Shown: positions 27,452-36,426 of the stretch, one piece after another
Layout: every line of letters begins with the position of its first letter
Numbering within the stretch: position 1 is the first letter of the stretch
Source of the DNA: Methylophaga thalassica MP
GTDB lineage: Bacteria; Pseudomonadota; Gammaproteobacteria; Nitrosococcales; Methylophagaceae
Length of the DNA stretch: 64,000 nucleotides
Direction: 5' to 3'
Assembly: GCF_000214595.1 (NCBI RefSeq)
Contig: NZ_AFIG01000001.1
Coordinates: 1,468,382 to 1,532,381 of the forward strand
Position numbers and translations under genes: made by a program
Notes under the pieces: model-generated
What the model was told of the DNA's origin: nothing
Seen by the model: the letters and a program-made list of their open reading frames with translations, nothing else
Databases searched by the model: none

Positions 27452-28885
27452 TTAACGAACACAGTTGCGTCCATCATTTTTGGCCTGATAGAGGGATATG
27501 TCAGCCCGAGCAATCAGCTGGTTCATTGCTTCTGATTGCTGGTACTCGGCCACACCTGCACTAACCGTAATTTGAAGCTTTTTACCAGTATAATCAAAAT
27601 GATGAATTGCTATCGCTTCACGAAGATTATTCACTACCCTGATGGCCTCATTTTTACTGCAGTCCTGTAGCATCAATAAAAACTCTTCGCCTCCCCATCG
27701 ACATAAAACATCTTCTTCACGGATATGCTGATTCATAATGCCAGCCACTGTCGTTAATACATAATCACCATATTGATGACCATAATTGTCGTTAACCTGT
27801 TTAAAGTGATCGATATCAATCAAAACAACCGATAATGATTCATTACGTCGCTTAGATCTCGCCACAGCCTGTGTAAAGAAAGAATCAAACATTTGTCGAT
27901 TCGTCGCGCCTGTCAGTTTATCTTTTGTTGCCATCGTTTCCAGACGTCCCTGGTAACCACGAGAAGCAAGATGCAGTATGAACAACACTACAAGACTGAT
28001 CGCAGACGACACCAGAATGTTGATAATCAGAGCGTTTTCCACTTTTTCAGTAGCCGGATCATTTACCTGCTCAACAATCAAATACCAATCAAACTCAGGA
28101 ACTAAACGACTGTTCAGGTAAATGGTACTGCCATTGATCGTGTCAAATGAAAAAGATGAGCTGGGCGTAGTCAAAATACGTAAAAATACTTTATCGAGCC
28201 CTTCTTTATTTTGTATGTGCAGTTCTTTGCTGTACTTACTGCTTTGCAACATGACTTGTCCCTGCCGGTCAATAAAATAAATTTCGCGACCATAGCGCTG
28301 CTGATAATTTTCAATCAACTCTTCCACGACAAGTAGCGATAAACCAACGCCAATCACACCAATAAAATTACCCTTTTTATCAATTACACGATAGTTAACA
28401 AAAATACTCAGACGGCTGGGTTCTGCTGTATCACGATCAATATTGATTTGATAGGGTTGATTAGAATTCTTTGCTTGAAAGTACCAGGCATCAGCTTTGT
28501 TATCTTCAGAGACCTGTTTCAGCACCCCCGATGGATGGTAATAATTTTTTGTTTTATTAGAGACAAAAAACGCTGTAATTGTATTGTATTTTTTCTGAAT
28601 TTGACTAAGGTAGCTTTCCATTTTTTCTGGCTCTTTTTCACCATCATTTACCCAATCAAACACAAAAACATCATTTGCCATCAGTGATGAGATGACAAGT
28701 GGATGGAGTAAGTCTCGCTGAATTTCAGAGTAAATATTATCGCTGGTCAGCGGCAGCATCTCCTGTTGAAGACGCTGTGAAATAGACGTTCTGGCAACAA
28801 AATACCCGATGAGACTTGTCGCTAAAAACCCTATTAAAACGATAATGCTGATGATGACTGTATAGAGACGCTTACGATTTTTCAA
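27452..28885 (-). CDS. Cache-domain membrane diguanylate cyclase
   Basis: A 477-residue protein: membrane helix (about 10-30), periplasmic dCache-like sensor (about 35-270), second helix (about 285-305), cytoplasmic GGDEF domain. The active site reads GGEEF with an REED inhibitory site five residues before it, so it should be an active, product-inhibited cyclic di-GMP synthase. An extracellular small-molecule signal is likely; its identity is unknown. Downstream is an unknown membrane protein gene. Confidence 0.9.
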   Translation of the reverse strand: MKNRKRLYTVIISIIVLIGFLATSLIGYFVARTSISQRLQQEMLPLTSDNIYSEIQRDLLHPLVISSLMANDVFVFDWVNDGEKEPEKMESYLSQIQKKYNTITAFFVSNKTKNYYHPSGVLKQVSEDNKADAWYFQAKNSNQPYQINIDRDTAEPSRLSIFVNYRVIDKKGNFIGVIGVGLSLLVVEELIENYQQRYGREIYFIDRQGQVMLQSSKYSKELHIQNKEGLDKVFLRILTTPSSSFSFDTINGSTIYLNSRLVPEFDWYLIVEQVNDPATEKVENALIINILVSSAISLVVLFILHLASRGYQGRLETMATKDKLTGATNRQMFDSFFTQAVARSKRRNESLSVVLIDIDHFKQVNDNYGHQYGDYVLTTVAGIMNQHIREEDVLCRWGGEEFLLMLQDCSKNEAIRVVNNLREAIAIHHFDYTGKKLQITVSAGVAEYQQSEAMNQLIARADISLYQAKNDGRNCVR

Positions 28886-28945
28886 AGAAAATACACCACA
28901 AATAAACCGTTAATGATATTGAAGCAGTAACAGAATTTCCATTTT

Positions 28946-29260
28946 TTAGTCTAGATCAAAAGGATATTCACGTTCATCCTCTTGTTTCTGTCCGGCTATC
29001 TTCTTGTGATGCTTGACCCCTAGAGCAAAACAAACAATAAGTAATATATAGAAAACATCCAGGTCATCATCTTTAAACAGGCTCAAAACAGCCCATACTG
29101 GCGGAACATAAAAAACAACACTGGATAACAATGAAGCCCAAACGGGTAATTCCCGTCGGGCAGCAAGATAAACATAATGACTGAACAGCCCGGATAAAAA
29201 CCCACCGAAAACGGCCAGGCAGAGATATAGAATCATCCCAATAGTATTAACGTGTGACAT
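28946..29260 (-). CDS. Small membrane protein of unknown function
   Basis: A 104-residue protein with about three hydrophobic helices and a charged C-terminal tail (KHHKKIAGQKQEDERE). No family recognised. GTAGG precedes the ATG. It lies between a diguanylate cyclase gene and nsrR on the same strand. Confidence 0.62.
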   Translation of the reverse strand: MSHVNTIGMILYLCLAVFGGFLSGLFSHYVYLAARRELPVWASLLSSVVFYVPPVWAVLSLFKDDDLDVFYILLIVCFALGVKHHKKIAGQKQEDEREYPFDLD

Positions 29261-29352
29261 AGCCTACTCAACCATAATTCAGGTTTAGTCGAATGGTATT
29301 AACCAACCCGTTGACAATACACCTATCCGACCGAATAAAGCGATGTCTAATC

Positions 29353-29790
29353 TTATACAGCCTTAGCCAGGGATAAGCTTTGCTGTAATTTATGTTTGTT
29401 TTTAACCACATCAGCGAGTGTGTATTCATCCAGAACATTAAAAAAAGCTTGCTGAGCTTTCCTTAAAGCACTAAACAACATGCATACAGATTCAATCGGA
29501 CAGGAACAATTCTTACCAAAACACTCCAACAATTCTGGATTTTCTATTTTTCGAATCAGATAACCAATGTTAATTTGTTCGGCTGGCATTGCTAATGATA
29601 AACCACCGCCACGACCACGCTGACTATTGATGATTTTTTCCTGAACAAGACGCTGAGCTACCTTCGCCAAATGGTTGGTAGAAATGCCATAACGCTCAGA
29701 AGCATCTTTAACCGTCGCAGGCTTATCAGGCGCATGAATCGCCAGATATATTAGTAGCCTTAAGGCATAATCTGAATGTGAAGTCAGCTG
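29353..29790 (-). CDS. nsrR: NsrR-like Rrf2-family iron-sulfur regulator
   Basis: About 145 residues from the ATG at 29790, which gives the standard NsrR N-terminus (MQLTSHSDYALRLLIYLA); the frame is open to 29862. The winged helix is followed by Cys91, Cys96 and Cys104 (with Cys98 between), close to the [2Fe-2S]/[4Fe-4S] ligands of NsrR. NsrR senses nitric oxide and represses NO-detoxification genes. No such gene is adjacent, so its targets lie elsewhere. Confidence 0.83.
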   Translation of the reverse strand, partial: QLTSHSDYALRLLIYLAIHAPDKPATVKDASERYGISTNHLAKVAQRLVQEKIINSQRGRGGGLSLAMPAEQINIGYLIRKIENPELLECFGKNCSCPIESVCMLFSALRKAQQAFFNVLDEYTLADVVKNKHKLQQSLSLAKAV

Positions 29791-30118
29791 CATTACACCG
29801 TCCCCAAAAACATTCTTACATTCATCCCAGTTTCCTTGATCAAAGTGTTCATTAAACATCATCGAGAAGCAATTTCTCAGCCATCAATGTATCGCGCTAG
29901 CAAAGGAAATGCTATCAGCAGATATACGCATCGTAACGGCTCTATAACGACTATTCCATGTCAGAAATACTGGCAGTACAACAAATACACTACCTCTTTT
30001 TGAGGTCCGTTCTTGGCGACAAATCGCACTTAAACAGTGCACGTGATTCAAATACGTGCTTCACAGCAAATTCACGATACACAATTAATCATAGACTGTA
30101 AAAGTCAAGGTGAGTGAT
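29791..30118. other. Intergenic region, no gene seen
   Basis: The space between the divergent nsrR and lipocalin genes probably holds both promoters. I see no clear operator, repeat or RNA gene in it. Confidence 0.5.
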
Positions 30119-30670
30119 ATGCAACGTTTTGGTCTTCCAGGAATAATTGTCATGGCGATATTTTTAAGCGGGTGTCAGACTAATCATTCGCCTATACAAC
30201 CTGTTTCTTATGTCGATATAGATCGGTTTATGGGAGATTGGTATGTTATCGCTAACATTCCCACTTATATTGAAAAAGGTGCGCACAATGCCATCGAGTC
30301 CTATGAGCTAAAGCCAGATGGCAGTATTCAAACGACGTTTACGTTTCATGAAGATAGTTATGATGGTGAGTTAAAAACGTATCATCCAACAGGATTTATC
30401 ACCGACAAGAGAACCAATGCTATATGGGGGATGCAGTTCATCTGGCCAATAAAAGCCGATTACCGAATCATGTATCTGACTGAAGATTATTCACAAACAA
30501 TTATCGCTCGTAATAAGCGTGATTATGTATGGATCATGGCCCGCACACCAACCATTCCTGAATCTGACTACCAGCACATGCTCAGTCTGATTAAACAAGT
30601 TGGCTACGATATCAGTGAAATTCAGCGTGTTCCCCAGGACTGGTCTGGACAACCACCAAAAGCAAGATAA
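30119..30670 (+). CDS. blc: Outer-membrane lipoprotein lipocalin (Blc-like)
   Basis: About 183 residues with a lipobox (LSGC). The lipocalin start motif FMGDWYVIANIPTYIEKG has the conserved G-W, and the family sequences NAIWGMQFIWPIKADY and VWIMARTPTIPE follow. Blc binds lysophospholipids or fatty acids and is made under membrane stress. The ATG at 30119 has GGTGAG at good spacing; a GTG at 30110 is also in frame. Confidence 0.9.
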   Translation: MQRFGLPGIIVMAIFLSGCQTNHSPIQPVSYVDIDRFMGDWYVIANIPTYIEKGAHNAIESYELKPDGSIQTTFTFHEDSYDGELKTYHPTGFITDKRTNAIWGMQFIWPIKADYRIMYLTEDYSQTIIARNKRDYVWIMARTPTIPESDYQHMLSLIKQVGYDISEIQRVPQDWSGQPPKAR

Positions 30671-30689
30671 TTGCTATTCAACATATACA

Positions 30690-31292
30690 CTAGCGAATCG
30701 CATCTATCGGTATGTCATCTACGCGATCAACAACAACGGCATATAAATCCTCAGTAGCTGCCAAAGTGACCTCTTGAACTTGTTCAGCAGATAGTTTCTT
30801 GCCATTATTCATGCATAAGGCCCTAGTCGCTGTTGCTTCTGCAACAATCGTCACATGATATCCACGATTAAACCCACCATGCGCGGTTGAGTTGACACAC
30901 ATATGTGTCATAAAACCGGCAAGGATAATATTCTCAATACCACGTTTCCTGAGCGCTTCGTCTAAAGATGTCTGGATAAAGGAATTAGGAAAACTTTTTA
31001 CGATGACATATTCACCATCGATGGGAGCGACTTCATCTGCAATGGCGCCGAGCCGACTATTTAAGTCATATGGCGAGCCTTTGCCCCCATCATGTTGTAT
31101 ATGGAAAACGGGGATACCATGCTCACGGGCCAATTCAAGTAATTTTTTAACGTTTTGCAGAGCCGCTTCAACGTTATCTAACTTCATCACACCTTCCCTG
31201 TAGGTATTCTGGCAATCAATAAGGATTAACGCAGATTCACTTAGTGCTGAAGCCTGATGCCCTATTCCAACGATATCACGTAATGTCGTCAT
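30690..31292 (-). CDS. Isochorismatase-family cysteine hydrolase
   Basis: A 200-residue hydrolase with the catalytic triad visible: Asp in LILIDCQNTY, Lys in VIVKSFPNSF and Cys in GFMTHMCVNSTA. The family includes nicotinamidase, N-carbamoylsarcosine amidase and isochorismatase; the substrate cannot be told. AAGGAGAG precedes the ATG. It is convergent with the lipocalin gene and 20 nt from it. Confidence 0.87.
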   Translation of the reverse strand: MTTLRDIVGIGHQASALSESALILIDCQNTYREGVMKLDNVEAALQNVKKLLELAREHGIPVFHIQHDGGKGSPYDLNSRLGAIADEVAPIDGEYVIVKSFPNSFIQTSLDEALRKRGIENIILAGFMTHMCVNSTAHGGFNRGYHVTIVAEATATRALCMNNGKKLSAEQVQEVTLAATEDLYAVVVDRVDDIPIDAIR

Positions 31293-31426
31293 AACCGCTC
31301 TCCTTTAATGGCAAAAATTGACAATACCATATATCCCTTACTCAGATAATGTTCTGACTTGCATAAATTTTTGCAGTCGCTATTATTCCGCAGCAAGCCA
31401 AGATATATCATTAAACAGGAGAAAAA

Positions 31427-32239
31427 ATGGCCTCATCTCTTACCCAAAAGACAAATCGTTTTGCGGCTGTTTTTCTTAACATAAAACAAAATAAATTATT
31501 TGAATCGATTGTTGTCGCTGTCATCCTTTTTTCAGCGCTAATGATCGGGGCAAAAACCTATAATATCCCGTCCAACCTTCTGACTATGATTGTCTGGTTG
31601 GATTACGCTATCACCGTGTTTTTTCTTATTGAGATTAGTATTCGCTTTTTTGCCGAAACCAGGAAAATCGCGTTTTTTAAAAGTGGTTGGAATATTTTTG
31701 ACACCATTATCGTCGTTGTCAGCCTTATCCCGATAGAGGACAGTGAGCTGGCTCTGGTTGGTCGCTTAATCCGAATATTTCGCGTGTTACGGATGGTATC
31801 TGTGATACCCGAATTACGGACGCTACTGAACTCCTTGCTACGTGCTCTGCCACAATTAGGGTATGTCGCCCTTCTGATGTTTATCATTGTTTATATTTAT
31901 GCGGCTGTAGGAACCACTTTTTTCGCCAGCGTCAATAAAACCTTATGGGGAGATATTGCTATTTCGATGCTGACGCTGTTCCGTATCATGACATTTGAGG
32001 ACTGGACAGATGTGATGTACGAAACGATGACAGTCTATCCATTAAGTTGGATTTTCTATATCAGTTTTATCTTCCTAAACGCCTTTGCTTTTCTGAATAT
32101 GCTTATCGGCATCGTGGTCAACGTGATGGAAAAAGAGAACGCCGAACAGTGGCAAAGAGAGCATGCCGGTGAAACGACTATTCAAGACTTATCTGATCAA
32201 ATAGAAGAGTTAAAGCAACTTATCACTAAGCAGAAATAA
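31427..32239 (+). CDS. Single-domain voltage-gated cation channel (NaChBac-like)
   Basis: A 270-residue six-helix channel subunit that should assemble as a tetramer. S4 carries Arg113, 116, 119 and 122 at three-residue steps. The pore selectivity filter TFEDWTD is at residues 189-195, and the C-terminal part (about 245-270) is a coiled coil. Sodium channels such as NaChBac and NavAb read TLESW; the extra acidic residues here recall calcium-channel filters. An AGGAG site precedes the ATG and a terminator follows. Confidence 0.9.
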   Translation: MASSLTQKTNRFAAVFLNIKQNKLFESIVVAVILFSALMIGAKTYNIPSNLLTMIVWLDYAITVFFLIEISIRFFAETRKIAFFKSGWNIFDTIIVVVSLIPIEDSELALVGRLIRIFRVLRMVSVIPELRTLLNSLLRALPQLGYVALLMFIIVYIYAAVGTTFFASVNKTLWGDIAISMLTLFRIMTFEDWTDVMYETMTVYPLSWIFYISFIFLNAFAFLNMLIGIVVNVMEKENAEQWQREHAGETTIQDLSDQIEELKQLITKQK

Positions 32240-32268
32240 AAAAGGGAGCTTTCGCTCCCTTTTTATAA
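32238..32268 (+). terminator. Rho-independent terminator of the cation channel gene
   Basis: Stem AAAAAGGGAGC / GCTCCCTTTTT with a TTTC loop, beginning at the channel stop codon. It may also serve the convergent dps gene. Confidence 0.9.
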
Positions 32269-32280
32269 TCTTGAATACAA

Positions 32281-32751
32281 CTAGGCTTTAAGTGCACGTA
32301 ACATCCATGCTGTTTTTTCATGAACACGCATGCGGTCAGACACCAGCGATGCAGAAGATTCATCATCTGCTTCTTGGGCAAGCTTTAATACTTTACGGCA
32401 AGTTTTAACAACCTGCTCATGACCATGAGTCAAAAGACCGACCATTTCTTTTGCTTCTGGCACGCCTTCCACTTCTTTAATTGAACTCAGTTCAGCGAAC
32501 GATTTATAGGTGCCTGGCGCGGCAACATCCAACGTACGGATCCGCTCAGCAATGTCATCCACGGCTACAGCAAGTTCTGTGTATTGTTCTTCGAACATCA
32601 GATGTAATTCACGAAATTGTGGTCCAGTGACATTCCAGTGGAAGTTATGTGTTTGTAAATAAAGAGTGTATGAATCTGCCAACAGGTTTTTTAAACCTTC
32701 AGCAATATCTTGTCTATCCTGCTTATTGATACCGATATCAATGGTACTCAT
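32281..32751 (-). CDS. dps: Dps ferritin-like DNA-protection protein
   Basis: A 156-residue Dps/ferritin-like protein forming a 12-subunit cage that oxidises and stores iron and protects DNA. The ferroxidase ligands are visible in [11 protein letters not shown] (His) and VDDIAERI (Asp, Glu). AAGGAGG precedes the ATG. A Fur-like box lies upstream, but it is closer to the divergent DUF2061 gene. Confidence 0.94.
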   Translation of the reverse strand: MSTIDIGINKQDRQDIAEGLKNLLADSYTLYLQTHNFHWNVTGPQFRELHLMFEEQYTELAVAVDDIAERIRTLDVAAPGTYKSFAELSSIKEVEGVPEAKEMVGLLTHGHEQVVKTCRKVLKLAQEADDESSASLVSDRMRVHEKTAWMLRALKA

Positions 32752-32959
32752 TAATGAGCCTCCTTATTATTTAGTGGACATATATAGTCACTATGAACGC
32801 TGATTCGTTCATATCGATTAAATATAATTACATCATAATGATTGTATAAGAAATGTGAAACAGTTTATTTCCATGAAAATGATAGAGAAAAACGATGGTT
32901 AAATTATCGACTTTTCCAATCAATGTCATTTAACTAAGTTGTTGTACAAAGCTGCATAG

Positions 32960-32978
32960 GTTAATGATAATCATTCGC
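32960..32978 (+). promoter_or_regulatory. Strong Fur box before the DUF2061-chrA genes
   Basis: The 19-mer matches the Fur consensus at about 16 positions, including all of the central AATGATAATCATT. It lies 21 nt before the DUF2061 start, in the dps/DUF2061 divergent region, so it could control either side. Confidence 0.72.
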
Positions 32979-32998
32979 AACTAAACAGGAGAATGATC

Positions 32999-33199
32999 AT
33001 GACTAAAACGTTAAGCTTTGCGGTTGTCCATTTCAGCGTTGCATTTACCGTTGGTTATGTAATGACGGGTAGCGTATTAGTTGGCGGCACAATGGCGTTA
33101 ATTGAACCCGCAATCAATACTGTTGCTTTCTATATGCATGAAAAAGTATGGACAGCCATTAAGCAAGATAGTGCAGAGAGAAACCCAGTCATTCAATAG
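32999..33199 (+). CDS. DUF2061 membrane protein
   Basis: A 66-residue protein with two hydrophobic helices. The pattern VHFSVAFTVGYVMTGS followed by LIEPAINTVAFYMHEKVW fits the DUF2061 family, whose function is unknown. The ATG at 32999 has AGGAG 7 nt upstream; the ATG at 32993 is too close to it. The Fur box just upstream suggests iron control. chrA follows 45 nt later. Confidence 0.85.
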   Translation: MTKTLSFAVVHFSVAFTVGYVMTGSVLVGGTMALIEPAINTVAFYMHEKVWTAIKQDSAERNPVIQ

Positions 33200-33244
33200 T
33201 CAGAGAAAGACGACTATATCGTCAACATACTTAAAGGCCTATAT

Positions 33245-34423
33245 GTGAAGCTTCAACTTCATACGGATATTTTTAAAGCGTTTTTCACACTTGGATTGAC
33301 GGCATTTGGTGGCCCGGTAGCGCATATCGCTTATTTTCGACAGGCTTTTGTTGAAAATAGGCGCTGGCTGTCTGATGAAGACTTCACCCAACTGCTTGCT
33401 GTCAGTCAAACGTTACCTGGGCCAGCGAGTAGTCAGTTGGGGTTTGCCATTGGTCTGTATCGTGGTGGCATATTAGGCGCTATCAATGCCTTTATCGCAT
33501 TTACTTTACCCTCAGCATTAGCGTTGATTCTGTTTGCAACGTATGTCGTTGCAATAGCATCGCCACTAAAAGATACCGTATTACATGGTTTGCAACTTGT
33601 GGCGCTTCCAGTTGTGGCCGACGCCGTCTGGAAAATGTCACGTCAACTTTGTCCAGATTTAAATAGAAGAATCATAGCCGGTCTCAGCCTGCTATTTTTA
33701 TTGCTGATGCCTTTCAGTTTTAGCCAGTTCATTGTCATGGGATTCGGTGCTATCGCCGGTTTATATCTGCTTCAACCCAATACAACAAGTCAAACGTTTT
33801 CACTAAACCTACCCTACGGAAAAAAAACGGCTAGTCTCTTTTTCACCTTGTTTCTTATGCTGTTTTTTATACCCTTCTTGAATATTGACCAGCCGTTATT
33901 TCATTTTATTACTATTTTTTATCAGGCAGGTGCCACTGTTTTCGGCGGCGGCCATGTGGTACTGCCATTATTAGAAAACAAAATTGTTTTTACCGGTTTG
34001 ATTTCATCAGAACAATTTCTAGCAGGCTACGGTGCTGCACAAGCTGTACCCGGTCCATTGTTTACTATTTCGGCATATCTCGGAGCATTGTTGCCGGGAG
34101 AAAGTGGTGGTGTCACTGGCGCTATTGTTTCCTTGTGCACATTATTTCTGCCAGGGTTTTTATTAATTCTGGCAGTGCTGCCTTTCTGGCAGTCTCTACA
34201 AAATAACGCCGTCATACAAAAGTCGCTGTTAGGTATCAATGCAGCTATGGTTGGTTTATTGGCAGCTGCACTCTATCAACCAATATGGCAACATGTTATT
34301 AATTCCTATGCCGATATCATTATCGCTTTAACGGGCTTTATTTTATTAAATGTTTTTCGTTTATCGCCCGTTGTGATTGTTTTATGGTGCCTGGCTGGCA
34401 GTATTATCACGAGTTTATTATGA
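33245..34423 (+). CDS. chrA: Chromate transporter (ChrA/CHR family)
   Basis: A 392-residue inner-membrane protein made of two homologous halves, each with the CHR motif: GLTAFGGPVAHIAYFRQ and LPGPASSQLG in the first, GATVFGGGHVVLPLLE and VPGPLFTISAYLG in the second. CHR proteins export chromate, probably by proton antiport. The start is GTG at 33245 with AAAGG upstream. The downstream acetyltransferase gene overlaps by 4 nt. Confidence 0.92.
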   Translation: MKLQLHTDIFKAFFTLGLTAFGGPVAHIAYFRQAFVENRRWLSDEDFTQLLAVSQTLPGPASSQLGFAIGLYRGGILGAINAFIAFTLPSALALILFATYVVAIASPLKDTVLHGLQLVALPVVADAVWKMSRQLCPDLNRRIIAGLSLLFLLLMPFSFSQFIVMGFGAIAGLYLLQPNTTSQTFSLNLPYGKKTASLFFTLFLMLFFIPFLNIDQPLFHFITIFYQAGATVFGGGHVVLPLLENKIVFTGLISSEQFLAGYGAAQAVPGPLFTISAYLGALLPGESGGVTGAIVSLCTLFLPGFLLILAVLPFWQSLQNNAVIQKSLLGINAAMVGLLAAALYQPIWQHVINSYADIIIALTGFILLNVFRLSPVVIVLWCLAGSIITSLL

Positions 34424-34920
34424 ATTCACCTCACATCAGAAAAGCTGAGCAAAAAGACATCAGCAATATCACTGATTTACTCATCCGCTGTGCTATCGAT
34501 ATGCAGCAACAAGGGATGTCACACTGGCTTGGCGTTTATGACAATGAGGCAGTTAAACAGAACCTGTTAACAAAGCAGGTCTATGTGCTGGAAAAAGATG
34601 AACAGATTCTGGGCTGTATTGCTATGGGCACAGAAAAAGCCAGCTATTATGATGACTGTTGGCCAGAAGCTCCGGACGCAGAGATCTATATTACTCAACT
34701 AGCCGTTTCACCTGACATGCAGAGAACAGGCTATGGCAAACAGCTGCTAAAGTTTTGCCTTGAGCAAGTTCAGGATAAAACAGTGCAATTAGATGCGGTC
34801 GATCATTATCCTGCCTTACTCAAGTTCTATAAAAATCTGGGGTTTCAGATCATTGCCACAGGTGTGGGCTTAGGTGATAAACGTCATTTGTTTACCTACT
34901 CAGCAAACGCAACGACCTAA
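34420..34920 (+). CDS. GNAT-family N-acetyltransferase
   Basis: A 166-residue GNAT enzyme from the ATG at 34420, which overlaps the chrA stop in ATGA; the frame is open further upstream into chrA. The acetyl-CoA binding segment is ITQLAVSPDMQRTGYGKQLL. The substrate is unknown. Coupled translation with chrA suggests shared expression rather than a shared pathway. Confidence 0.85.
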   Translation: MNSPHIRKAEQKDISNITDLLIRCAIDMQQQGMSHWLGVYDNEAVKQNLLTKQVYVLEKDEQILGCIAMGTEKASYYDDCWPEAPDAEIYITQLAVSPDMQRTGYGKQLLKFCLEQVQDKTVQLDAVDHYPALLKFYKNLGFQIIATGVGLGDKRHLFTYSANATT

Positions 34921-34977
34921 ACTGGAACTCCTACACTGAATCTCAGTCATTCAACTAAACGATGATGGAGGAAGAAA

Positions 34978-35169
34978 ATGGTCTACGCGCTACAAGAACA
35001 TACTGTGTCATGCCCTTACTGTGGTGAAATTATTTCGGTGGTTATTGATGGCTCTGTCGAGTCGCAAGAGTATATCGAGGACTGTGAAGTATGCTGTCGT
35101 CCCATTACATTTAATGTGGAAGTGGATCAAACAGGTATTTATGTGCAGACCGCACATGAGAATGAATAA
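34978..35169 (+). CDS. CPXCG-motif cysteine-rich protein
   Basis: A 63-residue protein with two Cys pairs, CPYCGE at the N-terminus and CEVCCRPI in the middle, forming a probable zinc ribbon as in the CPXCG family. Function unknown. GGAGGAAG precedes the ATG. Confidence 0.85.
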   Translation: MVYALQEHTVSCPYCGEIISVVIDGSVESQEYIEDCEVCCRPITFNVEVDQTGIYVQTAHENE

Positions 35170-35316
35170 TCACTGTTAGCACTCAAGCTAAATAATAACA
35201 AACCTTATTTGATATTCATTCTTACCTGAACTAACATGCTGACTTAGCCTCCAAGGCAAGTCAGATGTCGTTTCACTTATCCTTAACTGCAATCAAACAA
35301 AGACCATAGCTTCTTC

Positions 35317-36426
35317 ATGCGAAAATTCTGGATTGAGTTTCACCGAATCAGTGGTCTGATTTTATTTATTCCGCTATTTTTACAAAGCGTTAGTGGCGCC
35401 ATTATTGTGTTTGATCACGCCATTGATGAATGGTTAAATCCACAGCTGGTGCTAGACGACGGCATATCAGGCCCTCCCGCCTCCATTGCTGAAGTGATGT
35501 ATGCAGCTTTACATGCCTTGCCAGATGTAGCCCATATCAATTCACTACGGACCCCACGCAATGATAAGGCCATGTACACCGCTTTTGTGGAGATGAATTC
35601 ACAATCCCCTCTTCATGGAAAAACCATCGAAGTCATGATTAATCCGTACACGGCTGATGTGGTCAGTGTACGGGAATGGGGAAGCTACTTTACCTCAATG
35701 ATCTACCTGTTTCACTTTACGTTTTTGCTAGGCGACAACATGGAGTTAGTATTAGGTTTACTGGCTATGCTGATGCTAGTCAATGTTATTGTGGGTGTTT
35801 ATTATGGCTGGCCCCGTAGTAAAAAAGCTTGGAACTGGTTACTGGCTCGCACACAAAAATCAAGCTCAACAATTGCACGTTTGCGTCGTACCCACATTGC
35901 TTTAGGGCTGATTTCACTGCCCGTGTTTATTATCTTGATTATCACTGGCATCAGTTTGATCTTCCCGGATCAGACAAAGTGGTTGCTCAACCGTCCAGCA
36001 AAAGCCTCGCCTGACGTAGACTGGCTGAGTAATCATCCTATTCAGCCTGATAATTGGCTCATCAGTGCCAAACAGTATTGGCCAGAGAAACAATGGCAAC
36101 GAATTATTCCACCAAGCAGTCAGAGCCCGAGTGTTGAAATCCGCTTAAATGCAGATAATGACCCACGAAAAACCTCAGGAAGTTTCGTCTTGTGGCTGAA
36201 CCCACAAACCAATCAGATACTCGCCGAGCAAAGCTATGACACGATGAGTCTCAGACAAAAAACCGCCTTCTGGTTATTCCCTTTACACAGCGGTGAGGCC
36301 TTTGATTTGACGGGTCGTATTATTGTCTTCATCACCGGTATCTTCACCGCCGTGTTAAGTGTTGCTGGCGGCGGCTTATGGTACCGACGTAAATTTAAAC
36401 GCCAGCACCAAAAACGCTTTATTTAA
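35317..36426 (+). CDS. PepSY-associated membrane protein
   Basis: A 369-residue inner-membrane protein of the PepSY_TM (PiuB-like) group. The first helix region FHRISGLILFIPLFLQSVSG, a PepSY-like periplasmic part, the helix pair with RLRRTHIALGLISLPVFI, and the last helix at the C-terminus with GGGLWYRRKF are typical. Relatives are linked to iron uptake and ferric-siderophore reduction. Its last 8 bases overlap the convergent doeC gene. Confidence 0.85.
   Translation: MRKFWIEFHRISGLILFIPLFLQSVSGAIIVFDHAIDEWLNPQLVLDDGISGPPASIAEVMYAALHALPDVAHINSLRTPRNDKAMYTAFVEMNSQSPLHGKTIEVMINPYTADVVSVREWGSYFTSMIYLFHFTFLLGDNMELVLGLLAMLMLVNVIVGVYYGWPRSKKAWNWLLARTQKSSSTIARLRRTHIALGLISLPVFIILIITGISLIFPDQTKWLLNRPAKASPDVDWLSNHPIQPDNWLISAKQYWPEKQWQRIIPPSSQSPSVEIRLNADNDPRKTSGSFVLWLNPQTNQILAEQSYDTMSLRQKTAFWLFPLHSGEAFDLTGRIIVFITGIFTAVLSVAGGGLWYRRKFKRQHQKRFI

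Noticed and set aside
29791-30118. NsrR operator in the nsrR-lipocalin region
   Set aside because: No convincing dyad of the NsrR type was found on inspection.
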